A stretch of 64,000 bases of DNA from Pseudomonas oryzihabitans (GCF_001518815.1 NZ_CP013987.1:3928501-3992500); one strand, 5' to 3'; positions 1-10,830 are shown, counted from the first letter of the stretch. A program made the numbers and translations. The notes: generated from the sequence alone by a model not told the origin.

Positions 1-1
1 C

Positions 2-685
2 AAGCAGGGCCTGTTCCAGGCCGCCCAGGGCGGCACCCTGTTTCTCGACGAGGTGGCCGATCTACCGCTGCCGATGCAGGTCAAGCTGTTGCGCGCCATC
101 CAGGAAAAGGCCGTGCGCCCAGTAGGCAGCCAGCAGGAAATCAGCCTGGACGTGCGCATTCTCAGTGCTACCCACAGGGACCTCGCCGCCGAAGTCTCCG
201 CCGGCACCTTTCGCCAGGATCTCTACTACCGCCTCAACGTCATCGAGCTGCAGGTGCCTGCCCTGCGCGAACGTCGCGAGGATATCGGCGCCCTGGCCAC
301 CCACATGCTCGAACGCCTGGCACGGGATGCGGGGCTCGCCCCGGCTACCCTCGGCGACGATGCCCTGGCCAGACTCAAGAGCTATAGATTCCCCGGCAAC
401 GTGCGCGAACTGGAAAACATGCTGGAACGGGCCTACACCCTGTGTGAAGGCGATGTCATCCGGCCGGCCGATCTGCGCCTGGCCGATGCGCCAGCGGCCA
501 CCGCTACCGGCGAAGCCAGCCTGGCCAACATCGCCAATCTCGAAGACCACCTGGAATCCATCGAGCGCCAGCTGATCATGCAGGCACTCGAAGAGACCCG
601 CTGGAATCGCACCGCCGCCGCGGAGCGCCTGGGCCTCTCCTTCCGTTCGATGCGCTACCGCCTGAAAAAGCTTGGCATCGACTGA
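2..685 (+). CDS. pilR: Type IV pilus two-component response regulator PilR (C-terminal part)
   Basis: The reading frame is open from the window edge, so only the last 227 residues are seen. They begin in the AAA+ ATPase core of a sigma-54 activator: the Walker B segment GGTLFLDE is at residues 10-17 of the fragment, followed by a sensor II-type region (FPGNVRELENMLERA). A Fis-type helix-turn-helix ends the protein (RTAAAERLGLSFRSMRYRLKKLGID). That ending and the position next to thiO and fimT identify PilR, which activates pilA with sigma-54 under control of the PilS kinase. The receiver domain and Walker A lie outside the window. Confidence 0.93.
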   Translation, partial: KQGLFQAAQGGTLFLDEVADLPLPMQVKLLRAIQEKAVRPVGSQQEISLDVRILSATHRDLAAEVSAGTFRQDLYYRLNVIELQVPALRERREDIGALATHMLERLARDAGLAPATLGDDALARLKSYRFPGNVRELENMLERAYTLCEGDVIRPADLRLADAPAATATGEASLANIANLEDHLESIERQLIMQALEETRWNRTAAAERLGLSFRSMRYRLKKLGID

Positions 686-1789
686 TCAGCCCGCCGCCGG
701 CCGCGTGCCTGGCGCATAGGGTGCCGGATCGATGATTGGCGTGCGTTCGGTGAGCAGATCGGTCAGCAACTGACAGGAGGCCGGCGCCAGCACCAGGCCG
801 TTGCGATAGTGCCCGCAGTTGAGCCACAACCCGGGCAGCTCCGGCACCGGCCCAATGAAGGGCACGCCATCCGGCGAGCCCGGCCGCAGTCCTGCCCAGT
901 GCCCCACCGGCGCCTGGCCGGCCAGCGCCGGCAGCAACTCGGCGGCCGAAGCCTGCAGGCTGGCCAAGGCCTCGGCGGTTGGCGTCTTGTCGAATTCGGC
1001 GTGCTCCAGGGTGCTACCGATCAGGATATGACCATCGCGCCGCGGTATCGCGTAGCGCCCCTTGGCCAACACCATGCTGGTCAGAAAGCCCACCGGCTGG
1101 CGATACAGCAGCATCTGTCCCTTCACCGGCCGTACCGGCACCGCCAGCCCCAGGGTCTGCAGCAACTCGCCGCTCCAGGCCCCCGCACACACCACCACGG
1201 ATTCGGCATGGATGTCCTCGCGCCCGGTCTGCACGCCCACCACGCGCTCGCCCTGGCGCAGGAAGCCGGTCACCGGCGCCTCGCTCAATAGCCTCACGTT
1301 CGGCATGCGCAGCAGGGCTTCGCGCAGGGAACGCACCAGCCGGGGATTGCGCACATTGGCCACTCCCGCCATGAAGACCGCTCGCTCATAACCCGACCCC
1401 AGCACCGGCACCCGCCGCCGCACCTCCGCGACCGACACCGCCGCCAACGGCCGCACGTTGCGCCGCGCCCAGTCCAGTGCCTCGGCCTCGTCGTCCAGGT
1501 CGAGCCAGTACAGCCCGGTGACTTCGACCTCGGGATCCACGCCCGTCTCCTGTCGCAACCGCTCACCCAGCACCGGATAGAAATCCTGCGACCAGTGCGC
1601 CAGCGCCGTCACCGCGGGCTGATAGCGCCAGGGATACAGCGGCGAAACGATCCCACCGCCCGCCCAGGACGCCTCCCGTCCTGGCTCGCCCCGCTCGACC
1701 ACCACCACCCGCCGACCGCTCAAGGACAGGTGATAGGCCGACATCAGCCCTATCGCGCCGGCTCCAATCACAGCTACATCAAAGATCAC
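686..1789 (-). CDS. thiO: FAD-dependent glycine oxidase ThiO
   Basis: The 367-residue protein opens with an FAD-binding dinucleotide fold (GAGAIG at residues 9-14, then VVVVERGEPGREASWAGGG) and continues as a DAO-type amine oxidase with the late motif LRPGSPDGVPFIGP. ThiO oxidises glycine to iminoacetate for the thiazole half of thiamine. The gene converges on pilR with no spacer: the two stop codons abut at 685/686. It is a housekeeping gene that sits among the pilus genes in Pseudomonas. A related D-amino-acid or sarcosine oxidase activity cannot be excluded from sequence alone. Confidence 0.85.
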   Translation of the reverse strand: MIFDVAVIGAGAIGLMSAYHLSLSGRRVVVVERGEPGREASWAGGGIVSPLYPWRYQPAVTALAHWSQDFYPVLGERLRQETGVDPEVEVTGLYWLDLDDEAEALDWARRNVRPLAAVSVAEVRRRVPVLGSGYERAVFMAGVANVRNPRLVRSLREALLRMPNVRLLSEAPVTGFLRQGERVVGVQTGREDIHAESVVVCAGAWSGELLQTLGLAVPVRPVKGQMLLYRQPVGFLTSMVLAKGRYAIPRRDGHILIGSTLEHAEFDKTPTAEALASLQASAAELLPALAGQAPVGHWAGLRPGSPDGVPFIGPVPELPGLWLNCGHYRNGLVLAPASCQLLTDLLTERTPIIDPAPYAPGTRPAAG

Positions 1790-1885
1790 GTCATACCTCT
1801 AAATTTTGGAATTGACTGTTCCATTGCCATGGCGCAAAACCACATTTGCGGCTAGGACGGCCGCAAGCCATACAAGGACGTTCCC

Positions 1886-2419
1886 ATGAGCTATCGCCAC
1901 TCACGAGGCATGAGCCTCTTTGAATCCTTAATTTGCCTCAGCGTGCTTAGTATCGTTGCCTCCCTGGCAATACCGGTCTTTAGCGGAACACTGCAGCGAA
2001 ATCGTCAGCAGCTTGCCATTCAGCAACTCAGAGAGACGGTGAATTTTGCTCGTGCGATCGCCATCAACGACCATGGCAGTGTTTCCGTCTGTCACGCGCC
2101 AGCCGGAGACTGCGACAGTTCGAGCATCTGGTCAGTCACCACGCGTGTCTTTCGCGACAGGGATCGAAATGGTCTTCAGTCAGCAGAAGAACCTACCCTG
2201 CTGACCAGTCAGCTACCCAAAGGCATGTATTGGCGCTGGAACAATTTCCGTACGCTACCTCATCTTACTTTTTTGCACAGCGGCATTACCGATGCCCTCA
2301 ATGGCAGCTTCATCCTTTGCCAAGGTACCGAGCCCAGGGCGCGACTGGTGCTGAACAAGGCCGGACGAATCGAGACAGCAGATCTTCGCAGCAGTGATCG
2401 TTGCGTCCGAACCCCCTGA
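1886..2419 (+). CDS. fimT: Type IV minor pseudopilin FimT (GspH/FimT family)
   Basis: The 177-residue prepilin has a short leader ending SRG, cleaved before MSLFE. It has Glu at +5 of the mature form and a hydrophobic helix (LICLSVLSIVASLAIPVF). The C-terminal half has the GspH fold signature with several cysteines (CHAPAGDC, CQGTEPRARLVLNKAGRIE) that could form disulfides. The start is set by an AAGGACG sequence just upstream. It sits directly before fimU as in other pseudomonads; family members have been linked to DNA uptake, which is knowledge of the family and not seen here. GC is lower than in the flanking housekeeping genes. Confidence 0.85.
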   Translation: MSYRHSRGMSLFESLICLSVLSIVASLAIPVFSGTLQRNRQQLAIQQLRETVNFARAIAINDHGSVSVCHAPAGDCDSSSIWSVTTRVFRDRDRNGLQSAEEPTLLTSQLPKGMYWRWNNFRTLPHLTFLHSGITDALNGSFILCQGTEPRARLVLNKAGRIETADLRSSDRCVRTP

Positions 2420-2515
2420 CCAGACACCTTCCCATTTCGACCGGATATCCGTCGTATGCTGGTCCAGCGACACATGATCCCCCATGCTTAGCATTCCAGC
2501 CTGGCGAATCCAACG

Positions 2516-2983
2516 ATGCGTGCCCAGTACGGCTTCACCCTTATCGAAACCCTCGTAGCAATCGCAATCTTGGCGATCGTGATCAGCATTGCTGCGCCAT
2601 CCTTTACCCGAATGCTGCAAAGCAATCGTGCGGCTGTGTTAAGCAATGAGTTGCTGGGCACCCTGCAACTTGCGCGGTCCGAAGCCCTAAAGCGGCGGAC
2701 CAATGTCGTGCTCTGTCGCAGCACCGCAGGTAGCAACGTTTGCGTAGACGGCGCGGACTGGTCATCCGGCTGGCGCCTGATGCAAGGCGCCACCGTGTTA
2801 CGAACCTGGGAGCCTATCAGTGGTGGGACGCTCACGGGCCCTAGTTCGGGCATGACCTATCAAAGCAATGGCCTCAGTGGCGCTCAGGCAACCTTCACTA
2901 TTACCACGGCACCTACCTGCAGCCGTACCATTCAGGTCAGTGCAACCGGTAATGCCACGGTCAACGTGAGTGGCTGCCCATGA
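2516..2983 (+). CDS. fimU: Type IV minor pilin FimU
   Basis: The 155-residue prepilin has the leader MRAQYG and mature start FTLIE followed by a hydrophobic helix (TLVAIAILAIVISIAAPSF). It is a second GspH/FimT-fold protein and the first gene of the fimU-pilV-pilW-pilX-pilY1-pilE operon, 96 bp after fimT. FimU belongs to the priming complex at the pilus tip and links PilVWX-PilY1 to the major pilin. Its stop codon overlaps the pilV start by 4 bp (ATGA), so the two are translationally coupled. Confidence 0.85.
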   Translation: MRAQYGFTLIETLVAIAILAIVISIAAPSFTRMLQSNRAAVLSNELLGTLQLARSEALKRRTNVVLCRSTAGSNVCVDGADWSSGWRLMQGATVLRTWEPISGGTLTGPSSGMTYQSNGLSGAQATFTITTAPTCSRTIQVSATGNATVNVSGCP

Positions 2984-3483
2984 GCGGGCGCAAAGGTCAA
3001 ACGGGCGCCACCCTGATCGAGGTACTGGTCGCCATGCTCATCCTGGCGATCGGCTTACTGGGTCTGGCTGGTTTGCAGACAGTGAGCGTGCAGAGCAACC
3101 AGGGTGCCTACTATCGTTCCCAGGCCACCATCCTGGCCAATGACATCGTGGATCGCATGCGCGCAAACCGGGTTGCCGCTCTGGCCAACCGGAGCAGCTA
3201 TTCGGTGGATTTTCCAGCCTCTAAAAGCGATAACGCCCTTTCGGGTTCAGCTGCCCAGCAAGACGTCAATGGCTGGCTAAACGCCCTGGCGCTAAGCCTT
3301 CCCCAAGGCACAGGCAGTCTGAGCCTAGACAGCAGCAACGCGGTCATCGTCACCATCTGCTGGAATGATCGCCGAGCCGCGATCAAATCAGCTCAAGCGG
3401 CGGCACCAACAAGCGACAGTTGCAGCAGCCCTGCCAGCAGCAACAGCAGCTTTGAGCTCTTCACCTACAGGACGCAGCTATGA
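2980..3483 (+). CDS. pilV: Type IV pilus minor pilin PilV
   Basis: The 167-residue prepilin has the leader MSGRKGQTG and mature start ATLIEVLVAMLILAIGLLGLAGLQ, the typical PilV (GspI-like) N-terminus, with Glu5. The following motif GAYYRSQATILANDIVDRMRANR is strongly conserved in PilV. The C-terminus is serine-rich. It is the second gene of the minor pilin operon, overlapping fimU and pilW by 4 bp at each end. Confidence 0.88.
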   Translation: MSGRKGQTGATLIEVLVAMLILAIGLLGLAGLQTVSVQSNQGAYYRSQATILANDIVDRMRANRVAALANRSSYSVDFPASKSDNALSGSAAQQDVNGWLNALALSLPQGTGSLSLDSSNAVIVTICWNDRRAAIKSAQAAAPTSDSCSSPASSNSSFELFTYRTQL

Positions 3484-4577
3484 GGCCCATCTCAGCCAAG
3501 CGGCAATGCGGCCTTTCCATCATCGAACTGATGATAGCCCTGCTTCTCGGGCTGCTATTGATGGGCGGCGTACTGCAGCTATTCCTATCCTCCAAACGTA
3601 CCTATCAGACCAATTCGGCGCTGTCACAGGTGCAGGAGTCGGGACGCTTTGCCCTGGAATTTCTCTCCTTCGACCTGCGTAATGCGGGTTATCGGGGAGG
3701 ATGCCTGACAGCTCTCACCAGTCTGCTGCCGAACACCCTCACCCAACAGGCGGACGGCACGGACGATATCCGCTATGTCCTGACTACGGGTATTCAGGGC
3801 TGGAGCACCACGAGCAATACCAATAACCAGGCCCCAAACAAGACGCCGCCTTGGTTCAAGCCGACCTTCGATGCGCGCACGCCTGACTCGGATGTGGTCT
3901 TTCTTGCTCACGCGGTAACACCTGCCGGTGTCTTGCTGACTGGCGCCACGACAACTCAGATCTCGACCTCCGCCGGCCTGCCCCAGAATCGTCTGTTGGT
4001 CATCAGCGATCCATTGAGCTGCCATCTGTTCGCCAATCAGAGCACCGTCAACGACAGTCGCGTATCCCTGCCCAATGGCAAGACCTTCGCACCACACGAT
4101 TACGGCACCACCATCGCCAAGAACACCAGCAGCAGCACCAACCCTAGTACCAGCGGGGACATGGCGCAGCTGTTGCTCTATCAAAGCGTGGTGTATTACC
4201 TGCAGGACAATGCCGATACCGGTGTTCCCTCACTGTGGCGCAGGGTCTACGACGGCCGCAATCAGCCAGCCGAAGAGCTGGTCAGTGGCATCCAGCGGCT
4301 GCAGATCCGTTATGCCACAGCGAACGCCAATGGCAGCCTCAGCACCCCGACTACCGGTATCTATAGAGACGCTAGCGATATTACGGATTGGCAAAGCGTA
4401 GTCTCGGCACGCATCCGCCTCCTGGCCGTGAGTCGTGAGCGCAATGCCGTCACGCCCAATCAGCAACTGGTCTTCAATGACCCTCCGGTCGAGGGTGTCG
4501 ATCCGCTAACCATCGCCGATGGCCGCATCGGCCAGGTCTTCACTCTTACCGTCAGCATCCGGAATCATCTGCCATGA
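3480..4577 (+). CDS. pilW: Type IV pilus assembly protein PilW
   Basis: The 365-residue minor pilin is the GspJ-like member of the priming complex. The leader ends RQCG and the mature protein starts LSIIELMIALLLGLLLMGGVLQLFLSS, with Glu5. The motif SKRTYQTNSALSQVQESGRFALEFLSFDLRNAGYRGG is diagnostic of PilW. The rest is the large globular domain typical of this longest minor pilin. It overlaps pilV and pilX by ATGA junctions. Confidence 0.9.
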   Translation: MRPISAKRQCGLSIIELMIALLLGLLLMGGVLQLFLSSKRTYQTNSALSQVQESGRFALEFLSFDLRNAGYRGGCLTALTSLLPNTLTQQADGTDDIRYVLTTGIQGWSTTSNTNNQAPNKTPPWFKPTFDARTPDSDVVFLAHAVTPAGVLLTGATTTQISTSAGLPQNRLLVISDPLSCHLFANQSTVNDSRVSLPNGKTFAPHDYGTTIAKNTSSSTNPSTSGDMAQLLLYQSVVYYLQDNADTGVPSLWRRVYDGRNQPAEELVSGIQRLQIRYATANANGSLSTPTTGIYRDASDITDWQSVVSARIRLLAVSRERNAVTPNQQLVFNDPPVEGVDPLTIADGRIGQVFTLTVSIRNHLP

Positions 4578-5041
4578 ATCAGCTTCCTGCGACACAACGC
4601 GGCGCGGTCCTGATCGTCACCCTGGTGATGTTACTGCTCTTGACCCTGCTGGCCCTTGGCAGTATGCGCGGCACCACCCTGGAGGAGCGCATGGCCGGCA
4701 ATCTGCGTGACGAAAGCCAAGCCTTCCAGGCCGCGGAGATGGGCCAACGAGTCGCCGAGGCGTGGGTAACGAACACAAGTATCGCGGCACTGCAGAACAT
4801 GACGGCGCCCCGATCCGTAACCATCACTCCGCCACAGCTGCAGTCGACCACCTACAGCATCGTGCCGCTGCCCGGGGTCACCCTGCGAGGCGCGGGAGGA
4901 GATGTAGGTAGCAGCAAGCCCATTACTACCAGCGTCGTCCGTATCCTCAGCAAGGGTCAGGGTGCAGCTCAAGACTTGTCTGGCAACAGTCAGCCTGCCA
5001 GCTCCAGCGTAGAAATCAGCACCCTTTACATCAGGCGTTAG
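4574..5041 (+). CDS. pilX: Type IV pilus assembly protein PilX
   Basis: The 155-residue protein has a leader ending TQRG, then AVLIVTLVMLLLLTLLALGSMRGTTLEERMAGN. Position +5 of the mature form is Val, not Glu. This is expected for the GspK-like member that caps the tip complex and needs no Glu5 pairing. EERMAGNLRDESQAFQAAE is the conserved PilX N-terminal signature. It lies 14 bp before pilY1 in the same operon. Confidence 0.88.
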   Translation: MNQLPATQRGAVLIVTLVMLLLLTLLALGSMRGTTLEERMAGNLRDESQAFQAAEMGQRVAEAWVTNTSIAALQNMTAPRSVTITPPQLQSTTYSIVPLPGVTLRGAGGDVGSSKPITTSVVRILSKGQGAAQDLSGNSQPASSSVEISTLYIRR

Positions 5042-5055
5042 GCCAGGAGATTTCC

Positions 5056-8000
5056 ATGCGCCGATCTACTGCAGCTTTCAGCCGCCTTCGCACTCCCAGC
5101 CTGCTGGCCTGTCTTGCCATAGCGCCACTGGCTCAGGCGGCCGTTTCGCAATCGCCTCTGGTAACCGGTGGTGACATACCCGGCAGCCTGGCACTGGTCC
5201 CTTCGGTAGAGTGGCCAACGGTCCTTTCAGTAGCCAACCTTGGCAGCTACAGCTCCGCCAGTACCTACAGCGGCTATTTCGACTCTGACAAGTGCTATGT
5301 CTACAGTTACGCCAATGCGTCCAGCCAGGGCGGCACCAGTTTGGATAACAGCTGGTTTGAGCCCCAGAGCGCGGCCACTGGCCATAAGTGCACTGGAGCA
5401 AAGCAGTGGAGCGGTAACTTTCTGAACTGGGCTGCGACACCTACCATCGATCCGTTTCGTAGCGCCTTGACGGGAGGCGCTCGCGTCAGGGATACCGCAA
5501 CCCTTACGGTGCTTCAAAAAGCCCGGCACGATGGGCAAAACAGCGCAGGCAATCGCCTGAACACCAACCAGGGAATCATCCCCTCCTCCGAAATCGCTGG
5601 CGCAACACCTTTCGCAGCCACTTGGGACAATCTCTATGTTCGGCTGGAAGGTCAGGGTTTCGACATGCTGTTTTCCAACTGGAACGACCGTATTGGCGGC
5701 GGTGGCTCCGCGAACTATGGTTTTGGCAACAACTGGCCTGATGTCTGGGTCGATCTGGACCCCAAAAGTACGCGTCAGTGGGATGGCAACAATCTTCGCA
5801 GAGACTACTACCCCGGAGGCATTGCCCTCTATACCAACAGCGTCTATCGCGTGCGCGTTCAGGTACGGGTCTGTAATCCGGCGGTAGGCATAGAAACTAA
5901 CTGTAAGCGTTACTCGGACACCAACTACAAACCCGAAGGCTTGCTACAACAGTATTCAGATCGACTGCGCTACTCAGTATTCAGTTATCTCAACGATTCC
6001 GATCAGCTTCGCGATGGTGGCGTACTCAGGGCCAACCAGACATTCATCGGCCCTGTAAATCCCGACCAGAGCAGCAACTCCAGGGCGGAGTGGGACGCGA
6101 CCACTGGTGTTCAAAGTATCAATCCTTCCCCTACCGAAGCCAGCGACACACCGGGCACTACAGGCATCACCAACAGTGGCGTCATTAATTACCTGAACAA
6201 ATTCGGCTCAATGCCCTATGACGCTCAGAAAAACTATCGAAATTTGAAAAGTCTAGACCCGGTCAGCGAGCTCTACTACACGGCCATCCGCTACTTCAAG
6301 AATCAGGGCAACGTAGCCTCTTATAGCAATCTCACCGGGGACGCGACCAATCGTTATGCTCAAGCCGATGGCTTCCCGGTTGTTACCAGCTGGCGAGACC
6401 CCATCACCTATTCCTGCCAGAAAAACGTAATTCTCGGTATCGGTGATACCAATACCTGGCAAGACAAGAATCTCCCTGGAGGAGACACTTCCTCAGGTGG
6501 CGAACCCACGAAGCCAGCCGAGGTGACAGCAGACACAACGGTGAATGTACAAACCGCGACCCAAAAAGTTGCCTCGCTGGAAAACATCACCATCAACACG
6601 CCCTTTACCGGCCGTGGGAACTCGGCCTATATCGCCGGCCTTGCCTACGATGCCCATACCCGAGATCAGCGGTTGGATCTGGCCGGCAATCAAACGATAT
6701 CCACCTACTGGATGGACGTTCGGGAAAACCAGACGCTCGCTGGAAAAAGTCAGAACCAATATTGGCTTGCAGCCAAATATGGTGGCTTCGTAGTACCCAG
6801 TAACTTCGAGCCCTATGCAACCACGACCACCCAGGCCAGCATCACCGAAAACCTTTGGACCACCAACGGCGAAACCCTGTCTACGGGAGACAAACGTCCG
6901 GACAACTTCTTCGTGGCCAGCGACGCTCAAGCCATGACTACCAGTCTGAAGAACGCCTTTGCCAAGATCGTCAGCGAAACCAGTAGCACCAGTACCTCTC
7001 TGGGTGCCAACAGCGGCTCTCTGGAAACCGGTACCGCGTTCTACCAAGCGAACTTCAGTGCTCGGTACTGGAGCGGGGATCTGATTGCAAAGACCTTCAA
7101 TACCGACGGCACCCTATCTGCTACCAGCCTCTGGAGCGCTGCAGCCAAGCTGGATGCCCAGTCCTGGTCTTCCCGCAAGATATTCACCATGGGGCCTTTC
7201 ACGGGTACCAACCTGGTATCGACGGATCGCCAGAACTTCGGCTGGGACGGCATCAAAGCGCAAGGCCAGGCTGCGCTGCGTCGCAATACCGATGGCAGTC
7301 AAGCCAGTGAGGACGAGGGTAAACGGCGACTGGCCTATCTGCAGGGCAACCGCAGTGAGGAAACCGCCGCCTCCAGTCCCTTGCGTAAGCGTGCCAGCCG
7401 CCTGGGCGATATCGTCAATTCCGACCCACTGTTTGTGGGTCAGCCAGACTACGGCTATAACCTGCTGCCTAGCGCCCTGGGCGGCGACCAGTATCTCGCT
7501 TTCCGCCAGGGCGCGGCCTACAAGAGCCGCACACCCTTGATCGTCGTCGGCGCCAACGATGGCATGTTGCATGGCTTTGATGCCAGCCTTACCGCCACCG
7601 GCGGAACCGAACTCTTTGCCTATGTGCCTCAGGCCGTGATGGGCAATCTCTACCGGCTGACCCAAAGCAACTACAGTCATAGATACTTCGTGGATGGCTC
7701 TCCGGCGACGTCTGACGTCTACTTCGGCGATAGCTGGCATACCCTGGTCGTAGGCACCACGGGGGCCGGTGGCAATGGAGTCTTCGCCCTGGATGTCACG
7801 AATCCCGGGGTCATGACGAATCAGGCAGCGCTCTGGGAGTTTTCCTCTCCAGACATGCGCTATCCCATCCAGAAGCCCGCCATCGTTGCCCTACCCAATG
7901 GCAAATTCGGCGTCATCGTCACCAGCGGCTTTAGCGATAATGCCGTGACTTCAGGCAAGGTCTGGATTCTTGATGCCAGCAATGGCGATGTACTCAAGAC

Positions 8001-8928
8001 CTTTACCCTGACCACCACGGGCGGCCTGGGCGAGCCCCTGGCGATAGATCTGAACAATGATCGCATCACTGACTATTTCTATGTAGGAGATACGGCCGGG
8101 AATCTGTGGCGTTTCGACGTTTCCAGCCCGGATAGCACGGCGTGGCAAACGCCCAGTGCCCCCATGTTCATCGCGACTGCCGGCAATGCCAGCAACGCTG
8201 CCAGACAACCCATCACCGCTCCTCTCAGCGCTGCCCTGAACAGCGATGGCAAAGCCATCATCCTGTTTGGAACAGGTAGCTACTTTCAGGTGGGCGACAA
8301 CAACCTGACGGGCACGCCGCGCATGGAAACCTTCTACGGGATCATTGATCGCGGGCAGACGGTTACCAGAAGTCAGCTGCTCGAGCAGAAAATCCTTAAC
8401 GAACGGACGGTTGGCACAAGAAAAGGACGTCGTGTCAGCACCGTCGACCTTGCCTCAACCCAAGCCGGCTGGTTCCTGGACCTGGTATGGAAGAGCGCAA
8501 ATGGTGGTCCCGGCACCCTGACGGGAGAGAGAGTGATTTCGTCGAGCAGGCTGCACGGTGGTGCACTGGTATTCACGACCCTGACGCCTTCGAGCGACCC
8601 CTGCACCGGCGGCGGTACCAGCTGGACCATGGCGATCAATCCGTTGAATGGTGGTTCGCTGAAATACACCTATTTCGACCTGAACCAAGACAATCAACTG
8701 AACGATAGCGACAACGACACCTTGCTCGGAGGAAACATACCGGACTCCGGCATGATAGATATCAATGGCGGTATTCTCAAAACACCTACCATATTGAATA
8801 GGGATACCCTGGCCGATGGTAGTCCTTCGCCTACGGACGTGCTTTATGACAGCCAGGGCAACCGCCTTGTCATTCCCAAGGGAACGAGGACATCAGGGCG
8901 AGTCTCCTGGCGAGAAATTAGGAATTGA
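5056..8928 (+). CDS. pilY1: Type IV pilus tip adhesin/assembly protein PilY1
   Basis: The 1290-residue exported protein has a Sec signal peptide (cleaved near AQA, residue 29) and a strong AGGAGA ribosome site. The C-terminal half is the PilY1 beta-propeller: [30 protein letters not shown] and [16 protein letters not shown]. It includes a calcium-type loop DLNNDRITD at about residues 998-1006, and a second Asp/Asn-rich loop near residue 1208. PilY1 sits at the pilus tip, promotes extension and attachment, and takes part in surface sensing. The N-terminal region has [12 protein letters not shown] where P. aeruginosa PilY1 has a von Willebrand A metal site (DxSxS); I see no such motif here. It is longer than the P. 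aeruginosa protein (about 1160 residues). Confidence 0.92.
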   Translation: MRRSTAAFSRLRTPSLLACLAIAPLAQAAVSQSPLVTGGDIPGSLALVPSVEWPTVLSVANLGSYSSASTYSGYFDSDKCYVYSYANASSQGGTSLDNSWFEPQSAATGHKCTGAKQWSGNFLNWAATPTIDPFRSALTGGARVRDTATLTVLQKARHDGQNSAGNRLNTNQGIIPSSEIAGATPFAATWDNLYVRLEGQGFDMLFSNWNDRIGGGGSANYGFGNNWPDVWVDLDPKSTRQWDGNNLRRDYYPGGIALYTNSVYRVRVQVRVCNPAVGIETNCKRYSDTNYKPEGLLQQYSDRLRYSVFSYLNDSDQLRDGGVLRANQTFIGPVNPDQSSNSRAEWDATTGVQSINPSPTEASDTPGTTGITNSGVINYLNKFGSMPYDAQKNYRNLKSLDPVSELYYTAIRYFKNQGNVASYSNLTGDATNRYAQADGFPVVTSWRDPITYSCQKNVILGIGDTNTWQDKNLPGGDTSSGGEPTKPAEVTADTTVNVQTATQKVASLENITINTPFTGRGNSAYIAGLAYDAHTRDQRLDLAGNQTISTYWMDVRENQTLAGKSQNQYWLAAKYGGFVVPSNFEPYATTTTQASITENLWTTNGETLSTGDKRPDNFFVASDAQAMTTSLKNAFAKIVSETSSTSTSLGANSGSLETGTAFYQANFSARYWSGDLIAKTFNTDGTLSATSLWSAAAKLDAQSWSSRKIFTMGPFTGTNLVSTDRQNFGWDGIKAQGQAALRRNTDGSQASEDEGKRRLAYLQGNRSEETAASSPLRKRASRLGDIVNSDPLFVGQPDYGYNLLPSALGGDQYLAFRQGAAYKSRTPLIVVGANDGMLHGFDASLTATGGTELFAYVPQAVMGNLYRLTQSNYSHRYFVDGSPATSDVYFGDSWHTLVVGTTGAGGNGVFALDVTNPGVMTNQAALWEFSSPDMRYPIQKPAIVALPNGKFGVIVTSGFSDNAVTSGKVWILDASNGDVLKTFTLTTTGGLGEPLAIDLNNDRITDYFYVGDTAGNLWRFDVSSPDSTAWQTPSAPMFIATAGNASNAARQPITAPLSAALNSDGKAIILFGTGSYFQVGDNNLTGTPRMETFYGIIDRGQTVTRSQLLEQKILNERTVGTRKGRRVSTVDLASTQAGWFLDLVWKSANGGPGTLTGERVISSSRLHGGALVFTTLTPSSDPCTGGGTSWTMAINPLNGGSLKYTYFDLNQDNQLNDSDNDTLLGGNIPDSGMIDINGGILKTPTILNRDTLADGSPSPTDVLYDSQGNRLVIPKGTRTSGRVSWREIRN

Positions 8929-8930
8929 TC

Positions 8931-9389
8931 ATGCCTTCATCCAATAAGTGGCCACATCGACCCAGACAGACTGGCTTCACGCTCATTGAACTGATGATCG
9001 TGGTGGCGATCGTGGGCATCCTGGCCGCCATCGCCTATCCGTCGTATCAGGAGCACATACGTAGGGCCAACAGAGCCGATGCCCAGGCCTCGCTCATGGA
9101 GTTGGCGCAGTTCATGGAGCGAAATTACACCCGTCTGGGACGCTACACCACGGATGCGACCGGTACGGCACCCGCCCTGCCGTTCACTACCGCTCCCAAG
9201 GATGGAGGGCGGCCCGTCTATGATTTGAGCCTGAGTGCGGTGACAGCTACTGGCTACACCCTTCAGGCGACCCCTCGTGCAGGCGGCCCCATGGCCGGCG
9301 ACCGTTGCGGCAACTTGACGCTCGACAATGCCGGCTTGAAGGGCCAAAGCGGCGCCGGCGCCACCACCGCCGACTGCTGGCGCCGCTAG
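8931..9389 (+). CDS. pilE: Type IV minor pilin PilE
   Basis: The 152-residue prepilin has a 15-residue leader ending RQTG and mature start [37 protein letters not shown], the most classical pilin N-terminus of the cluster. Two C-terminal cysteines (DRCGN and ADCWRR) can form the disulfide-bonded loop. I chose ATG at 8931, with AGGA about 8 bases upstream, over an in-frame TTG at 8925 that overlaps the pilY1 stop. In P. aeruginosa a small pilY2 gene lies between pilY1 and pilE; it is absent here. Confidence 0.9.
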   Translation: MPSSNKWPHRPRQTGFTLIELMIVVAIVGILAAIAYPSYQEHIRRANRADAQASLMELAQFMERNYTRLGRYTTDATGTAPALPFTTAPKDGGRPVYDLSLSAVTATGYTLQATPRAGGPMAGDRCGNLTLDNAGLKGQSGAGATTADCWRR

Positions 9390-9404
9390 GACGCCAGCAA
9401 CGCC

Positions 9405-10349
9405 TTATACCGCCTTTACCCTGAGCTCCCGCGGCAGGGTGAAGGTGATGTTCTCCGGCTCGCCTTCCAGCTCCACTTCGCCAGTGGCACCCCAGCTCTG
9501 CAGTCGATCGATGACGCCGCGCACCAGGACTTCGGGAGCCGAGGCGCCAGCGGTAACGCCGATACGCTGCACGCCTTCGAACCAGCCCTGCTGCATATCC
9601 TCGGCACCATCGATAAGATAGGCCGGGGTGCCCAGGCGTTCGGCGAGTTCGCGCAGGCGGTTGGAGTTGGAGCTGCTGGGGCTGCCCACTACCAGGACCA
9701 CGTCGCTCTCCAGCGCCAGGGTCTTTACCGCGTCCTGGCGGTTGGTGGTGGCGTAGCAGATGTCGTTCTTGCGCGGGCCGTTGATGTGCGGAAACTTGGC
9801 ACGCAGGGCGTCGATCACAATGCGGGTGTCGTCCATCGACAGGGTGGTCTGGGAGACGTAGAACAGGGCCTCGGGATTACGCACCTCTAGCTTTTCCACG
9901 TCGTCCTCGTCTTCCACCAGGTAGATGGCACCGCCGGCACGGTCGTCGTACTGACCCATGGTGCCCTCCACTTCCGGATGCCCAGCGTGACCGATGAGGA
10001 TGCACTCCTGGCCGTCGCGGCTGTAGCGCGCGACTTCCATATGCACCTTGGTTACCAGCGGGCAGGTGGCATCGAACACCTTGAGGCCACGCTCGGCGGC
10101 CTCGCGGCGCACGGCCTGGGAGACACCGTGGGCACTGAAGATGAGAATGACGTCGTCCGGCACATCGGCCACGTCTTCGACGAAGATGGCGCCGCGGGCG
10201 CGCAGGTTGTCGACCACGAACTTGTTGTGCACCACTTCATGACGCACATAGATGGGCGGACCGAAAACATCCAACGCTCTGTCGACGATGTCGATGGCGC
10301 GGTCCACGCCGGCGCAGAAGCCGCGGGGATTGGCGAGCTTGATCTGCAT
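9405..10349 (-). CDS. ispH: 4-hydroxy-3-methylbut-2-enyl diphosphate reductase IspH
   Basis: The 314-residue iron-sulfur enzyme catalyses the last step of the MEP pathway, making IPP and DMAPP. The three cluster cysteines are visible in [10 protein letters not shown], in [11 protein letters not shown] and in [10 protein letters not shown]. The substrate-binding motif [10 protein letters not shown] is intact. The start [11 protein letters not shown] gives the usual family length and has GAGGAG just upstream; a GTG 21 bases earlier is less likely. It is the last gene of a minus-strand run with fkpB, lspA, ileS and ribF. Confidence 0.95.
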   Translation of the reverse strand: MQIKLANPRGFCAGVDRAIDIVDRALDVFGPPIYVRHEVVHNKFVVDNLRARGAIFVEDVADVPDDVILIFSAHGVSQAVRREAAERGLKVFDATCPLVTKVHMEVARYSRDGQECILIGHAGHPEVEGTMGQYDDRAGGAIYLVEDEDDVEKLEVRNPEALFYVSQTTLSMDDTRIVIDALRAKFPHINGPRKNDICYATTNRQDAVKTLALESDVVLVVGSPSSSNSNRLRELAERLGTPAYLIDGAEDMQQGWFEGVQRIGVTAGASAPEVLVRGVIDRLQSWGATGEVELEGEPENITFTLPRELRVKAV

Positions 10350-10383
10350 AGGCTCCTCTGCCCGCTTCACGGGCGGCGGTAGA

Positions 10384-10830
10384 TCAGTGGGAGACGGCAG
10401 GTTCGATGGCCAGGATTTCCACGTCGAAGGTCAGCACACGGCCGGCCAGCGGGTGGTTGAAGTCGATGACCACCTGCTCGTCGTCGTAGCTCTTGACCAC
10501 GCCAGGCATCTCGCCACCGGCGGCATCGCTGAAAATGATCAGTAGACCGGGCGACAACTCCATGTCACTGAAGTCGTCGCGTGCCATGGTCTGCAGGTTG
10601 CCGTCGTTGGGCTGTCCAAAGCCGCGCTCCGGCGGGACGGTCAGACTGGTTTTGGCACCGGCTTCAAGGCCGAACAGCGCCTGCTCGAAACCAGGCAACA
10701 GATTGCCGTCACCGACGGTGAAGGTGGCCGGTGCCTTGTCGAAGGTGCTGTCCACCACGTCGCCGTTCTGCAGCTTGATGGCAAAATGCAGGGTGACCCG
10801 GGTGTCCGGGCCGATGGTGATCTCAGCCAT
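10384..10830 (-). CDS. fkpB: FKBP-type peptidyl-prolyl cis-trans isomerase FkpB (SlpA)
   Basis: The 148-residue SlyD/FkpB-like isomerase has the FKBP core ([31 protein letters not shown]) and an inserted flap ending in [21 protein letters not shown]. It lacks a His-rich tail, unlike SlyD. The start [12 protein letters not shown] overlaps the lspA stop by 8 bp, so the pair is probably translationally coupled. The position between lspA and ispH is conserved in enterics and pseudomonads. Confidence 0.92.
   Translation of the reverse strand: MAEITIGPDTRVTLHFAIKLQNGDVVDSTFDKAPATFTVGDGNLLPGFEQALFGLEAGAKTSLTVPPERGFGQPNDGNLQTMARDDFSDMELSPGLLIIFSDAAGGEMPGVVKSYDDEQVVIDFNHPLAGRVLTFDVEILAIEPAVSH

Noticed and set aside
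2420-2515. Possible AlgR site upstream of fimU
   Set aside because: AlgR controls fimU in P. aeruginosa, but TCCGTCGTATGC matches the known box too poorly to claim.
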